64,000 nucleotides of DNA from Sweltsa coloradensis (taxonomy: Eukaryota > Arthropoda > Insecta > Plecoptera > Chloroperlidae). Position 1 is the stretch's first letter; every line of letters begins with the position of its first letter. The notes under the pieces were generated by a model. The model did not search any database, was not told where the DNA came from, and was given only the letters and a program-made list of their open reading frames with translations. The translations under genes and the position numbers were made by a program. Of the stretch, positions 51,397 through 63,743 are shown piece after piece. The stretch spans positions 496,001 through 560,000 of the forward strand of contig JAMZAV010000305.1 in assembly GCA_024449915.1 (NCBI GenBank). Direction: 5' to 3'.

Positions 51397-53189
51397 TTGG
51401 AGGAGAAAATACTGGAAGCTGCACGCAAACACATTCCCAGAGAATCCCGCAAAAACTACAAACCCTTTTGGAGCAGAAGACTTGAAAATCTGAGGATAAA
51501 GCGCAACAAACGTAGACAAGATGCAGAACAGCAAAAGACCCCAACCAGCAAAGAAAAGCTTCTTGAAGCTCAAAATGCCCTCACCAAAGCCATCAACGAG
51601 GAAAAAGAGCAGAAATTTAGAAATTTTCTGTTAAATCTGGACTACAGAAAAGACTCTTACAAAGGTCACATTTACATTTCCAACTTATGTGGAAAAAAAG
51701 CAAAGCCAGAAGAAGAAAACGCTCCTCTTCTCTTTAAAGGAAATATGGCAGTGACTAACAAAGAAAAGGCCGACGTCCTGTGCAGACACTTTACCACCAT
51801 AAGCAGCCCTCAAAGAAAGAAGCCAAAAATGTTGCCAAAATTCAAGTACAAGCACATGCCAAACAACACTTGCAATCGGCCTTTCACCTCCCAGGAGCTG
51901 GATTATGCAATCATCAAACTAGACAACAAAAAAGCGCCTGGACCTGACAAGACTCATGCTGAATTCCACAAACACTTGGGACCTAGGCGCAAAAACTTGT
52001 CCTCGACCTCATAAACAGTTCCTGGACCAGCAAAGTCCCATCAAGCTGGAAAATTGCCTACATCACGCCAATTCTGAAGCCTGAGAAAGACGCCTCTGAC
52101 CCTGCCAGCTACCGTCCAATTGCCCTCACAAGCGCTCTTGCAAAGACAGCTGAAAAAATAGTCAATGCACGCTTGGAGTATTACCTCGAAAGCAACTACA
52201 TCATCGCCGAAGACCAGGCAGGCTTTCGACAACACCGAGGCACCACAGACCAAGTCGCCTACTTTGCGCAGACAGTCAAAGAGAGTTTCAGCAAAGGTGA
52301 AAGCACACTCGCCGTCTCCATCGACCTCTCTGGGGCCTTCGACTCCACCGACCGGTCATGGGCAGTCAAGCAGATGATCAAAGATGAAGTACCAAATAAC
52401 ATTGTCAGATGGTTCCATGACTTCATTAACAAGAGGCGTATCAAGGTGGTCCACAAAGGCGCCCACAGCAAAACACGTAAGACACGAGCCGGAGTGGCTC
52501 AAGGCACAATCACGGCACCGACCGTCTTCAAAATTGCGATCAATGGACTCATCAAACTCTTGAATCGCATACCTGGCCTAGTTTTCAAAGTTTTTGCCGA
52601 CAACTTTGTCATCATCTTCACAGGAAAATGCCCAGTAAGACTGGAACAAATAATGGGTCACGCCATGACAATAGCTGCAGGCTGGATAGAAGTGGACGGC
52701 TTCAAGATAAACTGCAGCAAAACCATCTGCACCTACTTCACGATGAGTCACTATCCCTTCAAGTTCAACATCACTCTTGATGGCGAACAGATTAAACAGA
52801 CAGATGAGATGAAGTACCTCGGCGTGACCTTCGACAAAAAAATGACCGGCAAGATCCACTTTGAAAAGGCAGCAGAGAAGGGTTAAAAACGAATACGACT
52901 CCTTCAAAGGGTAGCCGGTGTGTCCTGGGGCGCAAAACTAGACACTCTGGCGCTGACGTACAAAACATACATCAGACTAGCCATTGAGTACGGCACCGAA
53001 GTCTTCCCCGCCGCCGCTGCAACGCACGCCAGCCATGTTGACAGAGTCCAAAATCGAGCCCTTCGCCTGATCACGGGAGCAGTGAAAACCACCCCAATTA
53101 TCGCCACGGAGTGGTTCAGCCAAATTGAGCCTCTACAGCTAAGAAGAGAGCAGAGCGCTGTCCAACTGCATGAAAAACTGCTCGCCTAA
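51397..53189 (+). pseudogene. LINE reverse transcriptase domain, broken
   Basis: LDNKKAPGPDKTHAEF, ITPILKPEKDASDPASYRPI, AVSIDLSGAFDSTDR (motif A) and FADNFVIIF (motif C, where FADD is expected) are followed by KYLGVTFDKKM and ALRLITGAVKTTPI. Frames change near 52014, 52886 and 52920. The second catalytic Asp of motif C is Asn, so this copy is inactive even apart from the frameshifts. Confidence 0.85.
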
Positions 53190-53452
53190 ACCCCGACAAA
53201 TGGCTCAACTACCCAACCTCAAAAGTCAAGGCGCACACTAACTTTGCTGAAACACATCACCAACTGAAGAGTAAAAACTGTCCTATCCTCCTAGAAGCAC
53301 CAGGTGCGCCACTTGACGTACCACTCCCAGAGCTTCTGCCGGACAAGTCCAATCAGCTCGCCCCGGGAACAAAAATTGACGGCCATGACCACAAAGAACT
53401 GAAAAAGCTTGCCGAGGAGCACGTGAAGAGGCACTTTCCTCTTCAAGAGTAG

Positions 53453-54223
53453 TTGCATATCCTCACGGACGGCTCCTATGACTCGGTTACAAACAGAACA
53501 GGCTACGGCATCCACTGCATCTTCTTCGAAGAAGTCACTCCAATGAGAGCCGGTGAAACATACTTCGACGCTGAGGTCGCAGCCATCGCCAGGGCGGCCG
53601 AAAAAATCGCCGAGACCCCCACCTTCCCCCTCAACAAGACAAAATTTGTCATCCTAAGCGACAGTGTCTCGGCCATCCAATTTATCATCCAAGCAGCAAA
53701 CCTCCACCCGAAATCGCTGCTTTTCAGAAACTCCCTTGCCAGGCTCCGTCAGCAAAACAAACTATTAGAGGCGCAATGGATCCCTAGCCACTGCAAGATC
53801 ATGGGGAATGAAAAGGCAGACTTCTTGGCAAAAAGTGCCACAAAAGCACCGCAACCACCAGCAGCGCCTCTCTCCTTCAAAAATGTCAAAACTAAGATCA
53901 AATCAACCACAAAAAAGATCTTTATGAACACCACAGAAGAGACTTCACGACTAAAGAACTGGTGGACCGAGATCAAGAAAGGGCCAGACAAAGACTGGTC
54001 GAGAAAGACGGCCACCGCCCATTTCCGGCTTGCAACCGGTCACGACGTCTTGCAACACCACCTGCACCGTTTTAACATTACCAACGAACCGGCCACCTGT
54101 AAACTTTGTAATTTAGAAGACCAAGACAGAGCGCATCTCTTTAGATGCGCCGCCCTCAAGAGTGACATTGACTCCCTGCCCGATGAACTGAGCAGGATAA
54201 CTGAGTGGGTAGACTCTAAATAG
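53453..54223 (+). pseudogene. LINE RNase H and C-terminal zinc-knuckle domain
   Basis: The RNase H residues are in place: LTDGSYDS, YFDAEVAA, ILSDSVSAI and WIPSHCKIMGNEKADFLA. The C-terminus has FRLATGHDVLQHHLHR and CKLCNLEDQDRAHLFRC and ends ITEWVDSK. This frame is open for 256 codons, but the upstream part is broken. Confidence 0.85.
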
Positions 54224-54250
54224 AATTTATTTATTTATTTATTTATTTAT

Positions 54251-55046
54251 AGAGAAGGAGGCAGTCTTATCTTGGATAGCAAGACAGAAGAATGGCTAAA
54301 GAGGCCAACTTCGCACAAGAAAAAAAAAAACATTACAAAAGTTTAACTTTACGGCCCGTCTTTCCACTCGGACTGAATGAGTTAGGCACAGACATATCAT
54401 GCATTGTCCCTCTACTGCCCCTCCCCCGAACGTTTTTGATTATATTACTAAATATTAAAAACAATATTATCAAAGATTAAACTTTTTATCATATTTGCTC
54501 TAGTATTATTTTTGTCCACCATCATAACTTCAATACCACGCTTCACCACTGAAGATTTTGACAAAAACGTTTTGATGCACATTGTTAATTTGCCATTAAA
54601 ATTAAGGTCACTTATAAACCAAGTTAATTTAATCTATCATAAAAGTTCATGTTTTACCAAGAAATGTTGCTTTAAGGATATGGTTAAGATAAAGGTACCA
54701 TATAATAGTAGTCAGATATGAATTCATAATTTTATTTACAATCAATTATTAATAGCTTGAAAAATACCTTGCGCTTTCATATCTTTAAACAAGTCTTAAA
54801 ATAAACCGGCTTGACATACCTAATAGTAATTTGTAAATACAATGAAGTGAATTCAAGCAAAAACTCTGTGACATTTAATTGTACATTGTACTGAATTAAA
54901 TATACATATAAAGGCTACATTCAAGAGTCAAAGCCCACACAATTGGGTTACAAATACAAGTAAAAAATAATAATTTGACAAGTATACTCCCCAGCATGGT
55001 TTTAGACAGTACATAGCTGTTTGGCAAGAATTGACTTTATACTCCT
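54251..55046. other. No gene
   Basis: AT-rich DNA after the LINE tail; no repeat ends recognised. Confidence 0.45.
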
Positions 55047-55330
55047 GCGGTCTGATTCTGTAAAATCGTTATGGAAGATAACGATCGTTATCCGGCACTT
55101 AAGCGACAATTTTGCGTGTCGACTGATTCTGTAAAAATGATAGCGATCGCTATGATAACGAGAATGAAAAAGGAGTCGCTATGCTATGCTATCAAGATAC
55201 GATAAATGGCGTCCGTAGCGACTATTTTACAAAATCAGGTCGATAACGATAATTTATAACGATTGATATTTCATATCAACCGTGATCGCTATCGCTATCA
55301 TAGCGACTATTTTACAGAATCGCACTGCTG
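55047..55330. repeat. Candidate MITE with GATTCTGTAAAAT ends
   Basis: The left end TCTGATTCTGTAAAATCG is mirrored at the right by GACTATTTTACAGAATCG. GATAGCGATCGCTATGATAA and similar words recur inside in both orientations, giving several possible hairpins. Confidence 0.65.
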
Positions 55331-58300
55331 GGTATATGTACACCCTCAACCAGAAGTAAATCAAGATACAGCTAGACCCCTTAATCTACTTATGGTCGAT
55401 GGTATACAACTAGACCTAGATTAATTTTATTTGTCGAAACACAAGCACATTTAGACGTTTTGTTATGACACAGCATTTTTAGTCTTCATTTAAAATAATG
55501 TATTGATTCAAGTATTTTTTATCATTTATAAGGTTTACTGTCTCAAACTATATGCTGAAGAGTGTCCCCAGTTGTTGAAAGCACAACACTACTAAATACT
55601 AATACCTATGAAATAATCCCACCAAATAATTATTGATCCCAACATTTCACAGTGCTCATATCAATCAACACCAGTGAACTATTTTAATATTCAAATTGGT
55701 TCATATTTTATTGTAATTATAATGTAGTCGGTAGGTACATACTTGGATGATTTACCAACCATTTTAACATGGATGGTAAAAAAGAGTTTATAATCCGAGC
55801 CAGTGTAGCCAACAAGAGTGAACATACCGAGTTGACGAGCATCTGAAAATGTGTAATGTTTCTTGCTACGTATGTAGCCTAGGGAGCTTCTACAATAATT
55901 ATTATGAATGGAAGTCCCTCTGTTAAGACATATTTTCGGATTTGCACAGGCAACTTCTACGGTAAATGGTACTGTATGTGCTATTTTAAAGCCTATGCTG
56001 ATTCATCATAAGCTAGGCAGAGGCTACTTACATTATTGTGAAATAGCTATATCAGTGCATAGGCTATGTGGTTAGAAGTTTAGAATTACGTTCAAGCAAC
56101 AAGGGTTGCAATCAAAACAAATCAACATCTTACAGATCTTGATCAAACAATAGAACATTGATTTCCATATCTGAATATAGAACCTTGATTTTAGTTGGAT
56201 TTTGTTTAGGAATTACACCAAAAAAAAAGCACATCACTTAAAACCGTAAGTCCTTTCGTTGTCTGTGTAGCATCATTTTATATATATAAGTAAATCAAAT
56301 ATCTACCTCGATCCACTCGACGCTACGATTATAGTACTTGAGAATATGGTAGCTGCCTACACATGACCATGTGATGCAAGAGTGACTTCGAGACCGATAA
56401 CGTGTATCCTATGTTACTGCACACTTGGAACCATATTTCAGTTCAATTGTTAAGTTTTCATTCAATACGAAACAAAAATTATTGTACTATGCGATTTGTT
56501 AAATGTAACACTTGGAATGCCTTCAGTACCGATTGAAATTTAATACCGCACATCAACCTTTATAATTAAAAGTAACTTGGATTTTAATGAACTGTTCATC
56601 GTTACGTAGTTTAGTACAATAGTTACCAGATTAATGTAACATCTAATCTACGTCAATGTGGGAAGTCCTCACTGATATTTCAGTGCAGTTACTTTGAGTG
56701 GAACAGGACTTAAATCATATAGGTACAATCCTAGAAGACTAGGAACCACGCAGGAGGTACTCCATGCGTAGGGAAAATGCGACCTGAGCTTCGACTGAGT
56801 ATAATAAATCTACATATTACAACAAACAAATAGGCCTACAATTAATTTCAATAAATGCTATTCATGTCAATAACAATACGTAAAAAATCATTTGGTTAAC
56901 TAATGGACGTTGGATGCAGTGCCCTCAATAATCAATAATCATACATAATCCACAAGACATCATGGGTTAACTGAACAAAAAGGATATTAGTTTCAAGAAA
57001 ATAAAGTTCAATTTCATAGTTTGTATCACTTAAATTGGCATCATCTACATGCTATACCACATTAATTTTAAAAAATGTACCGATTAAAATTTCACAACAC
57101 CGCCACATTGATTTAAGAACTAATACCGTGACTATCCAGTAACTAATTTGTTTAAAGATAAACTCCCAACAACTGCCCCCCCCCCTCCGCGACCCTAAAA
57201 AAATCCATTTATAGACCAAAACAGCACAACACAGACTAGACTATATAACTACTATATATAAATCACTTTTATTGTTATGTCCAAAGCCCTATCTAAATGT
57301 TTAAAATTATTAGAAACATAATTATGTCAACATTTAGGGGTTGTTAGTAGTAGGGCCTACATGTATTTTAGGGCATATTAACAATAAAGAGCTCTTTGAT
57401 ATGACACATCATACTAACAAAATTACCAGTAGCCTACATAAACATGATGTATTTTTTTCTGATTCATGTAACATAATGTAAACCTTTCTATGCTACCAAA
57501 GAGATTGAATCTACCTATGTATCATTAATTTTTCACCGATTCGAGTATTGTGTATTAAAAATATTGTAGATTATTATTGGATATTGCTTAACGTCTCATA
57601 TTTATGCAACTTGGCTAATCGAGACGAATTGAAGATCTACAATGGAAATGACACTATGGAAGAGTTCCTAACACTTTAAATGATTCAGCAAAATAATGAA
57701 AACTTGCAAATTACCACATGGCTACCTAATTATTCAAAGAATCTACAGATCGGCAGCATACTAGGTAAGAGTAGAGAAGAGATCCACGCACAGTATAACT
57801 TCTTTGGGAAACAAAACTGGGGATCTCAACAGCATAAGACCCAATTGGAGCGGAAGTGACGTTTTTTAAATGCCTGCTGTGAGAGAGCAGCACTGATGCT
57901 AGTGTTATCATTTGTTTTGGGACAATTTTTGATAAGAAACTGGATGTAAACACTGAAGTTTAACTCCATTAAAAGGGACATTGCAACCATGGTTACAATA
58001 AAATCAAATAGGCCTACTAATTTAATTTTTAACTTTGTACATGACTCGAATGTCATGGCTTTCCACGGAACATTTTAATGGATAGATGACAGAAAGATAG
58101 GCCTTGCTTGCACTTGCTTTTGTTTGTCCAAAGTGTTCAGAAGTTTGTTTGAAATTTCATTGTTTTAACGCAACAATCGATAGCCAAAAATAGAATCGGG
58201 TCCTATGCTATATCATTTAAATTAGAAATTCTTGCACAGATACAAAAATTTAACGAACATGCCTACGGATACTGTAGCAATATTTATTATTTCAGTCTTT

Positions 58301-59019
58301 CAGACAAGACTAGTTGCCCGTTCAGTAGCATCCTAATAAACTATGTACATTGTAGGAGAGATTAACAATACTCTCAAGGCCCACGAGAATTTAAAGCACA
58401 TTCAATACAATAGCTTTGGGATTTTCTTTTACCTGGTCCTATTTCTTGAAAAATAGTCCTCTCTAATCAACATTGGACTGTCTATGGATGGAACTAGTAC
58501 GTACTTGAAAGGCTTATAACCCCAATACACTTTTAAAGAGACTTAGCCTACTTAATTAGGGAAGTCGGAAGTCACAAGGGCTTCCACATGAATGTAAATG
58601 AAATGCTAAATAAGTAAATAAAATAAATCTGGGCTAGGGTTATGAAATATGATTGCAAATTGTCATTTCAGTGACAGATGTAAGTTGCATATTATTGATT
58701 CTCACAATTTATCATTCTAAAAACTTGTGATACCAACCTTGAGGTTAACACAGACAGAGTGATAGATTATAGAATCTGGCCCTTGGTAGGTAGCTGAAGT
58801 TACTACTTTACTGCATGCATGATGGGGATAAGTTTGACACCTAAGACATATTCTATTCATAGTAAGGAACCGACAGTATCAACTGTTAAGTTAGGTCTAA
58901 CAAAAAGAAAAACTAACTTAGAGATGGAATACATTTTTACCCACATAAACAACTGTCGTTGTGATGATTTGAAGCTAAATCAGAAAGATTCGTTGTCAGT
59001 ACTGGTTAAATTGTTAAAA
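55331..59019. other. No gene; partial repeat at about 57576-57625
   Basis: 57576-57625 (GGATATTGCTTAACGTCTCA ...) is a fragment of the 14120-14510 family. The rest is AT-rich with short frames only. Confidence 0.5.
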
Positions 59020-59701
59020 TAACTTTTCTTCTAAGTCGCTTTGCGATAGCGACAGAAAGTAGTATGAAGAAGCAATTACCAGTACCAGCAGCCATACAGG
59101 CCATTGTGAGTAAGGACATGAAAGACAGTGAGACGTTGGAGTGTAAAAGACTACTGGTATGGCTAGTAAACAGGAAAAAACAGGTGACCTTACAGTGGGT
59201 GCCAGCACACTGTAACATACAAGGGAACGAAGAAGCAGACAGACTCGTGAAAGAGGGGAGCAGGATGAAGCAGAACAAGAAGCCCCTATCCTTCAATGCC
59301 GTCAAATCTCATGTGAACACGGCAGTGAAAAACAACATCAAAAAGGTATGGGAGAAGGCAAGTAAAGGCAAACAGTGGCAAGGAGCAGTCACAAAAAAAA
59401 CGAAGTGGAGAAATCGGCAGACTGAGACGGCACAATTCAGATTGGAAACCGGTCATGACCTGCTAGCTACACACCTTCATAAACTAGGGATAACTGACTC
59501 AAGCACATGTACACTATGTGCTACAGAACAGCATACCAGGGAGCACCTACGTAGATGCCCGGTACTTCAAGAAACAAGAGACGCAATGCCAAAAGATATG
59601 GAGGAGGCAGAAGGAGAATCCTATCTCTACTGGGAAACACGGAACCATGATGGCCAAATAGGTCAATTGCTGGCATAAGAAGAAGAAGAAGAAGAAGAAG
59701 A
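59020..59701 (+). mobile_element. 5'-truncated RNase H LINE, C-terminus, (AAG)n tail
   Basis: VTLQWVPAHCNIQGNEEADR is the end of RNase H. AQFRLETGHDLLATHLHKLG and CTLCATEQHTREHLRRC match the C-terminus of the 49.6-54.2 kb LINE. The frame 59064-59678 is open for 204 codons. It ends in AAGAAGAAGAAGAAG, unlike the (ATTT)n of the other LINE, so it is a different family. Confidence 0.8.
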
Positions 59702-62642
59702 GTACAGTGAAATGTTTACGACTGCACATAGCCAACTTTGTTACATTCTAAAGAACCTATAATAGACAAGTGAAAAAAATAACAGATTACCAAATTTAAA
59801 AAAATAATTGTTGTGTTGCAACTGCACTGTGCACCGTTATAGAGATAATCACGAGTAAAACAAATAACATGGGTCTGGCCTCCACAGAACTATAAACAAA
59901 AATAGAAGTTCAAACAATCAAATCCCCAAAATAGTTTGTAGGCCTACTGGTTAGGTTAAGGCCTACCAAATAAATAAATTTTCATGGGAAGAAATTCCAG
60001 TCAATTAAATTACCAGAAATATAATTGAGTAGGCCTACCTCCCCCAAAATATACCTTTAACACAGTGGAGGCATAAAGAAATATCCATTAAAGCAATATC
60101 ATAGAATGAGAGTACACATGGTTCACTAAGATGGTCACAAGGTCTCTTAGGCCTAATTACTATAGACTACCTACTCAGTGTCACTCATTAATAATAATTA
60201 TTAATATAATTGAAACCTATACTGCACAATAATTGTTCTCCTATAGCAAAACTAAATTACTACAAAGGCACTGTTATGAGAGATAGATAGTATTGTGATG
60301 TGAGAAATGAGAGTAACTTCAGGCCTTGAGGCATCTAGGTTTAAATGCCTATTGACTTGACCCGTAATTGGGTGCCAAAATATAAATGCACCTTCTTTTA
60401 TAAAAATTCAAAACATAGGCCTAGGGCCTAATATACTAGGACTGCCCAATTTCACTAAATGTCACTAGACCTTTCAGTAAGCCTACTAAATGTGTTTTAA
60501 ATGTGAATCCTTCTCCAAATGCCAACCTATTGCACATCAATCATTCATCATTCATAAAGATTAATTCCCCTTTGAGTGGTTGACCTTAAATAGTCTTATG
60601 ACGGTGAAAAGATGCTGCACACATAGGGCCTACTGATGGGTGGAAAATACTGAGTGGTGTAGGGGTAGGCCTAGTTGCTCCTTGTTTTACAGCTGTGGTT
60701 TCATCTCAGAGGTGGCATGGGTAATTACACGTTAATTCGCAGCTCTGGCGTGGCAATTAAAGCAGACTTTAAATTCCAGATAGAATTTTTCACGTTTAAA
60801 GTATAAACGTCTCAGGTTCATTACACGATCCACCATTTCAGCGTGCTACAATAATATAAGGTAGGCCAACATGGTCAACACATTTGATGTTTATTATGGG
60901 AAACAGTGGAAAATACAGACATTTCACAGCCAAACTAGCCAATGATTTAGGATGTTTGTTACTTCCATTAAAAATATTAATATTACTTTTACATAAATTA
61001 CCTATCATATTTTGTTGAATAATTTTTTTGATTCATTTAGGCTAACAATAACAAAACCAATGATATGAGTTGCGAAAATTGGTCAAATTAATCTCGACAT
61101 TCACGAGTTGCGAATCAGGTAACGTGCAAAGCAATTCGTATTGCGACTAAAGCATCGGGTACTAATACACTGGAGATTTAGGTCTAGGCCTATTCGTCTT
61201 CTGATAAGTTCTTCCCTGCAAGTTTCTCGTCAATGCATCCTTCTTGCTGCGCTGACACACCAGAAGAACAATAGTCTTATTGATTCCAGGACATTTAAGA
61301 CTATTAAGCCTCGCTAGTTGCCGCCACTTCTGGCTGGTTAGCCTAGGCCTACATTGATAATTAGGCCTAATATGCGGCATGGGGTTTCAACTTCCAGAAG
61401 AATGAGAACATAATGTTTCTAGCAAAAAGATTTATTTCATTGTGTCGTGTCGTGTGTCTCGTAGTTGTAGGCCTACCATCGAAATTATGATCAACTTTTA
61501 GAAGATTATTTGCAAGAGAACTTTCTTATGTAGGCCTAGGCCTATTGAATGTTTTAGCCCTACATGTTTATGCAATGTTTTATGATGATAGGCCTAAGCT
61601 AACCAGTTTTAAGTTTTCAATTGATAACCTAAAATTTTATAGTATAACTTGGCCTAATTAGGCTACCTGGTTGGTGAAATAAGCCCCAAGTTGCTTGTAG
61701 GCTACATGGCAATATAAATTTGTCTAAATTTGATACAGACTACCTACCATAAATCAATATTAGCATTTAGGCCTACACAATAACAAATATTTTATTGGTG
61801 TTTTTATTTGCCTGCTTGAGTGACAATAAGGGACATGCGAAAATAAGTTTTGTATGACTGTGCGATTGGAAGGGTATTCAATAGGCCTACTAATGAGTCT
61901 AGGTTAAAAGAAGACAATTTAAAAATCAAACTTATAGTCGATAGGCAGACCTGAGCAGCGAGTAGGGGTACTAACTAGTAGCCTAACACAATTTTAGTAA
62001 TCTAGTAGACTTACTGTCATGAAATTCAGTAGGCCCAACTCTTTTCGGTAAATCTCATTAGGCCTAGGCCTATGTTTAACATTTTAAAAGTACTAGGCCT
62101 ATGTCTAACAGAAAAGTGATTTCACTAAAGCCTACTGTCTTTACTGTAATTTGGAGCTGGTAACGCATTACCGTCAGTTGCGCTTCCGTGTAGTAGGCCT
62201 AGACCTACCAACAGGATTTAATTTGCAATGCAAATGGAAAAGGAAAACTTATTTGTCGAGTGAATCTGCAATAGGAGATGCCTAAATTCAGAGTTGACAA
62301 ATCTGCATGGAAATAAGCAAATTGCTAAGACAGGAATTAAAGTATTTCCGCCTAGCCTAAACAAGGTCTAGCCTTGAAAAATTGAGGCTGTCTGTAAGAG
62401 CTAGTTGAGCAAACATTAAACGGATAATTTTGCTTAAGATTTCTTAACTTGCAAAGCCCTATCATATCTCATCTTCTTGTAAAAACCCATGACCCTATGT
62501 GTGTGAACTCATTGTTAAGATTGGATTAAGCTTAGGCCTACATCATACTTTAATTAAGTGCAACCCATACCAGTTAACCAACCGTGCCATATTAAACTCT
62601 ACAATAATGGATCAATTCATTCAGAATACACAGATTACAGAC
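59702..62642. other. No gene; TAGGCCTA-rich intergenic DNA
   Basis: AGGCCTA words occur very often from about 59940 on. No domain, tRNA module or repeat end was recognised. Confidence 0.5.
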
Positions 62643-63743
62643 TTACTTTTGTTTCTTTTTGGAACTACTAGGCGAGTGATTTGCGTCATCGGATAGGTCT
62701 ACGTCTTCACTAGAAGAACTACGTATGTCACCATCCATTTTACCAGCATAAATTGAATTGTGAACAATCTTTAGTATTATGTATGTCCAAAAGAGGTGTA
62801 ATACCAGCAATAATATTAAAAGGCCATTAAAAATATAGTAAGCAGGAAACATGGGGACAATCTGAGGTGCCGTTATTGTTGTGCTATATATTACCCAAAA
62901 TGGATAAATACCACATCTGGTTACAATCCATATGACAGTAAAAAATGCAAATAAAGCATCACAAGTCTTCTGGTATTGCGCATATTTGGCACACTTTGCT
63001 GCCTCCAGAAAAGTGTCGGCACAATCGTGGACCAAAAGTACCACAGTTCCTATCCGATGCAAATTACATACCCATGAAAAACTTAACAGACATATAGTAG
63101 CAATGTGATGTACAAACATCTGCCAAAAGTCCTTACGCTTCACATCAAAGAATTGACTGAAAGTCAATGACCAGTAGAATGCAAGCGACATCATGTAGTA
63201 CCACCAACAATCAGATGTGATGCTCTGGTGTGGATACCCATAATAACACTGGTTGATATCCCATAGCCAAGGTTTGTTCCACAAGCATATAACGCCATAG
63301 CAGAACGAAAATGTGTAGTAGAACCATCGCCAACAGGTTTCACAAAACTTGACTAGGGTTGAAGGTTTATCTTGAATACGTCGTAAACGCAGCCATCGCT
63401 CCACTTGACGCTCAGTCCAATCCAACTGCTTTGCAAGACCAGTTATCTGTTCATGTTCAATTGTGTCTTTGCTCCGAAAGGCTTTTTCTAAGACAACGTT
63501 TGGTTGCGCTGTCCGGGATCTAGTTTTTATACCCAGAAATATTCCCATAGGAGCAAACCAATACCTTTCAAAAATATAACGAATGGCTAGAAATACGAAA
63601 GCCAATCCCAACGGTATGATTAGGTGCCTATGATTAGTGTATGCTACTTTATCATTTGGTTCTAAATCTTTCCAGGTAACATTTGGGGGAAGCCAAACCG
63701 TTGGACTCCAAAATCCATCACTGAGTGCTTGCAAAAGACCCAT
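62643..63743 (-). CDS. CERS: Ceramide synthase (LASS/TLC family), copy B, 366 aa, intronless
   Basis: This is the paralogue of the gene at 43185-44276, same strand, and would have the same ER enzyme role. It has FWSPTVWLPPNVTW at the N-terminus (possible glycosylation site N21), a membrane segment at about 41-58, a homeobox-like domain at about 70-127 (GLAKQLDWTERQVERWLRLR) and a TLC domain to about residue 330. The Lag1 motif is complete: HH at 212-213, HD at 239-240 and ADTFLEAAK. The C-terminus is serine and acid rich (DGDIRSSSSEDVDLSDD) and ends in a lysine run. The coding region is a single exon. The stop codon is embedded in the sequence AAAAGTAAGTCTG, a strong splice-donor match, so an alternative spliced C-terminus is possible. 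The start has G at -3 and +4. Both copies have intact catalytic residues, so both are probably active. Confidence 0.95.
   Translation of the reverse strand: MGLLQALSDGFWSPTVWLPPNVTWKDLEPNDKVAYTNHRHLIIPLGLAFVFLAIRYIFERYWFAPMGIFLGIKTRSRTAQPNVVLEKAFRSKDTIEHEQITGLAKQLDWTERQVERWLRLRRIQDKPSTLVKFCETCWRWFYYTFSFCYGVICLWNKPWLWDINQCYYGYPHQSITSDCWWYYMMSLAFYWSLTFSQFFDVKRKDFWQMFVHHIATICLLSFSWVCNLHRIGTVVLLVHDCADTFLEAAKCAKYAQYQKTCDALFAFFTVIWIVTRCGIYPFWVIYSTTITAPQIVPMFPAYYIFNGLLILLLVLHLFWTYIILKIVHNSIYAGKMDGDIRSSSSEDVDLSDDANHSPSSSKKKQK

Larger units (their letters stand above)
49593..54250 (+). mobile_element. LINE of the RNase H-bearing (I/Nimb-like) group, decayed, split by a hAT
   Basis: It carries, in order, an AP endonuclease, a reverse transcriptase, an RNase H and a C-terminal CCHC-like CKLCNLEDQDRAHLFRC, then an (ATTT)n tail (54226-54250). 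Stops and frameshifts occur throughout. The start MSKIKCPLDTGQKP at 49593 is the first plausible Met; the true 5' end may lie slightly upstream (about 49540). Clade is judged from domain order only. Confidence 0.85.

Noticed and set aside
59064..59678. Host RNase H-like gene
   Set aside because: It lacks the N-terminal RNase H residues, ends in an (AAG)n tail and matches a LINE C-terminus.
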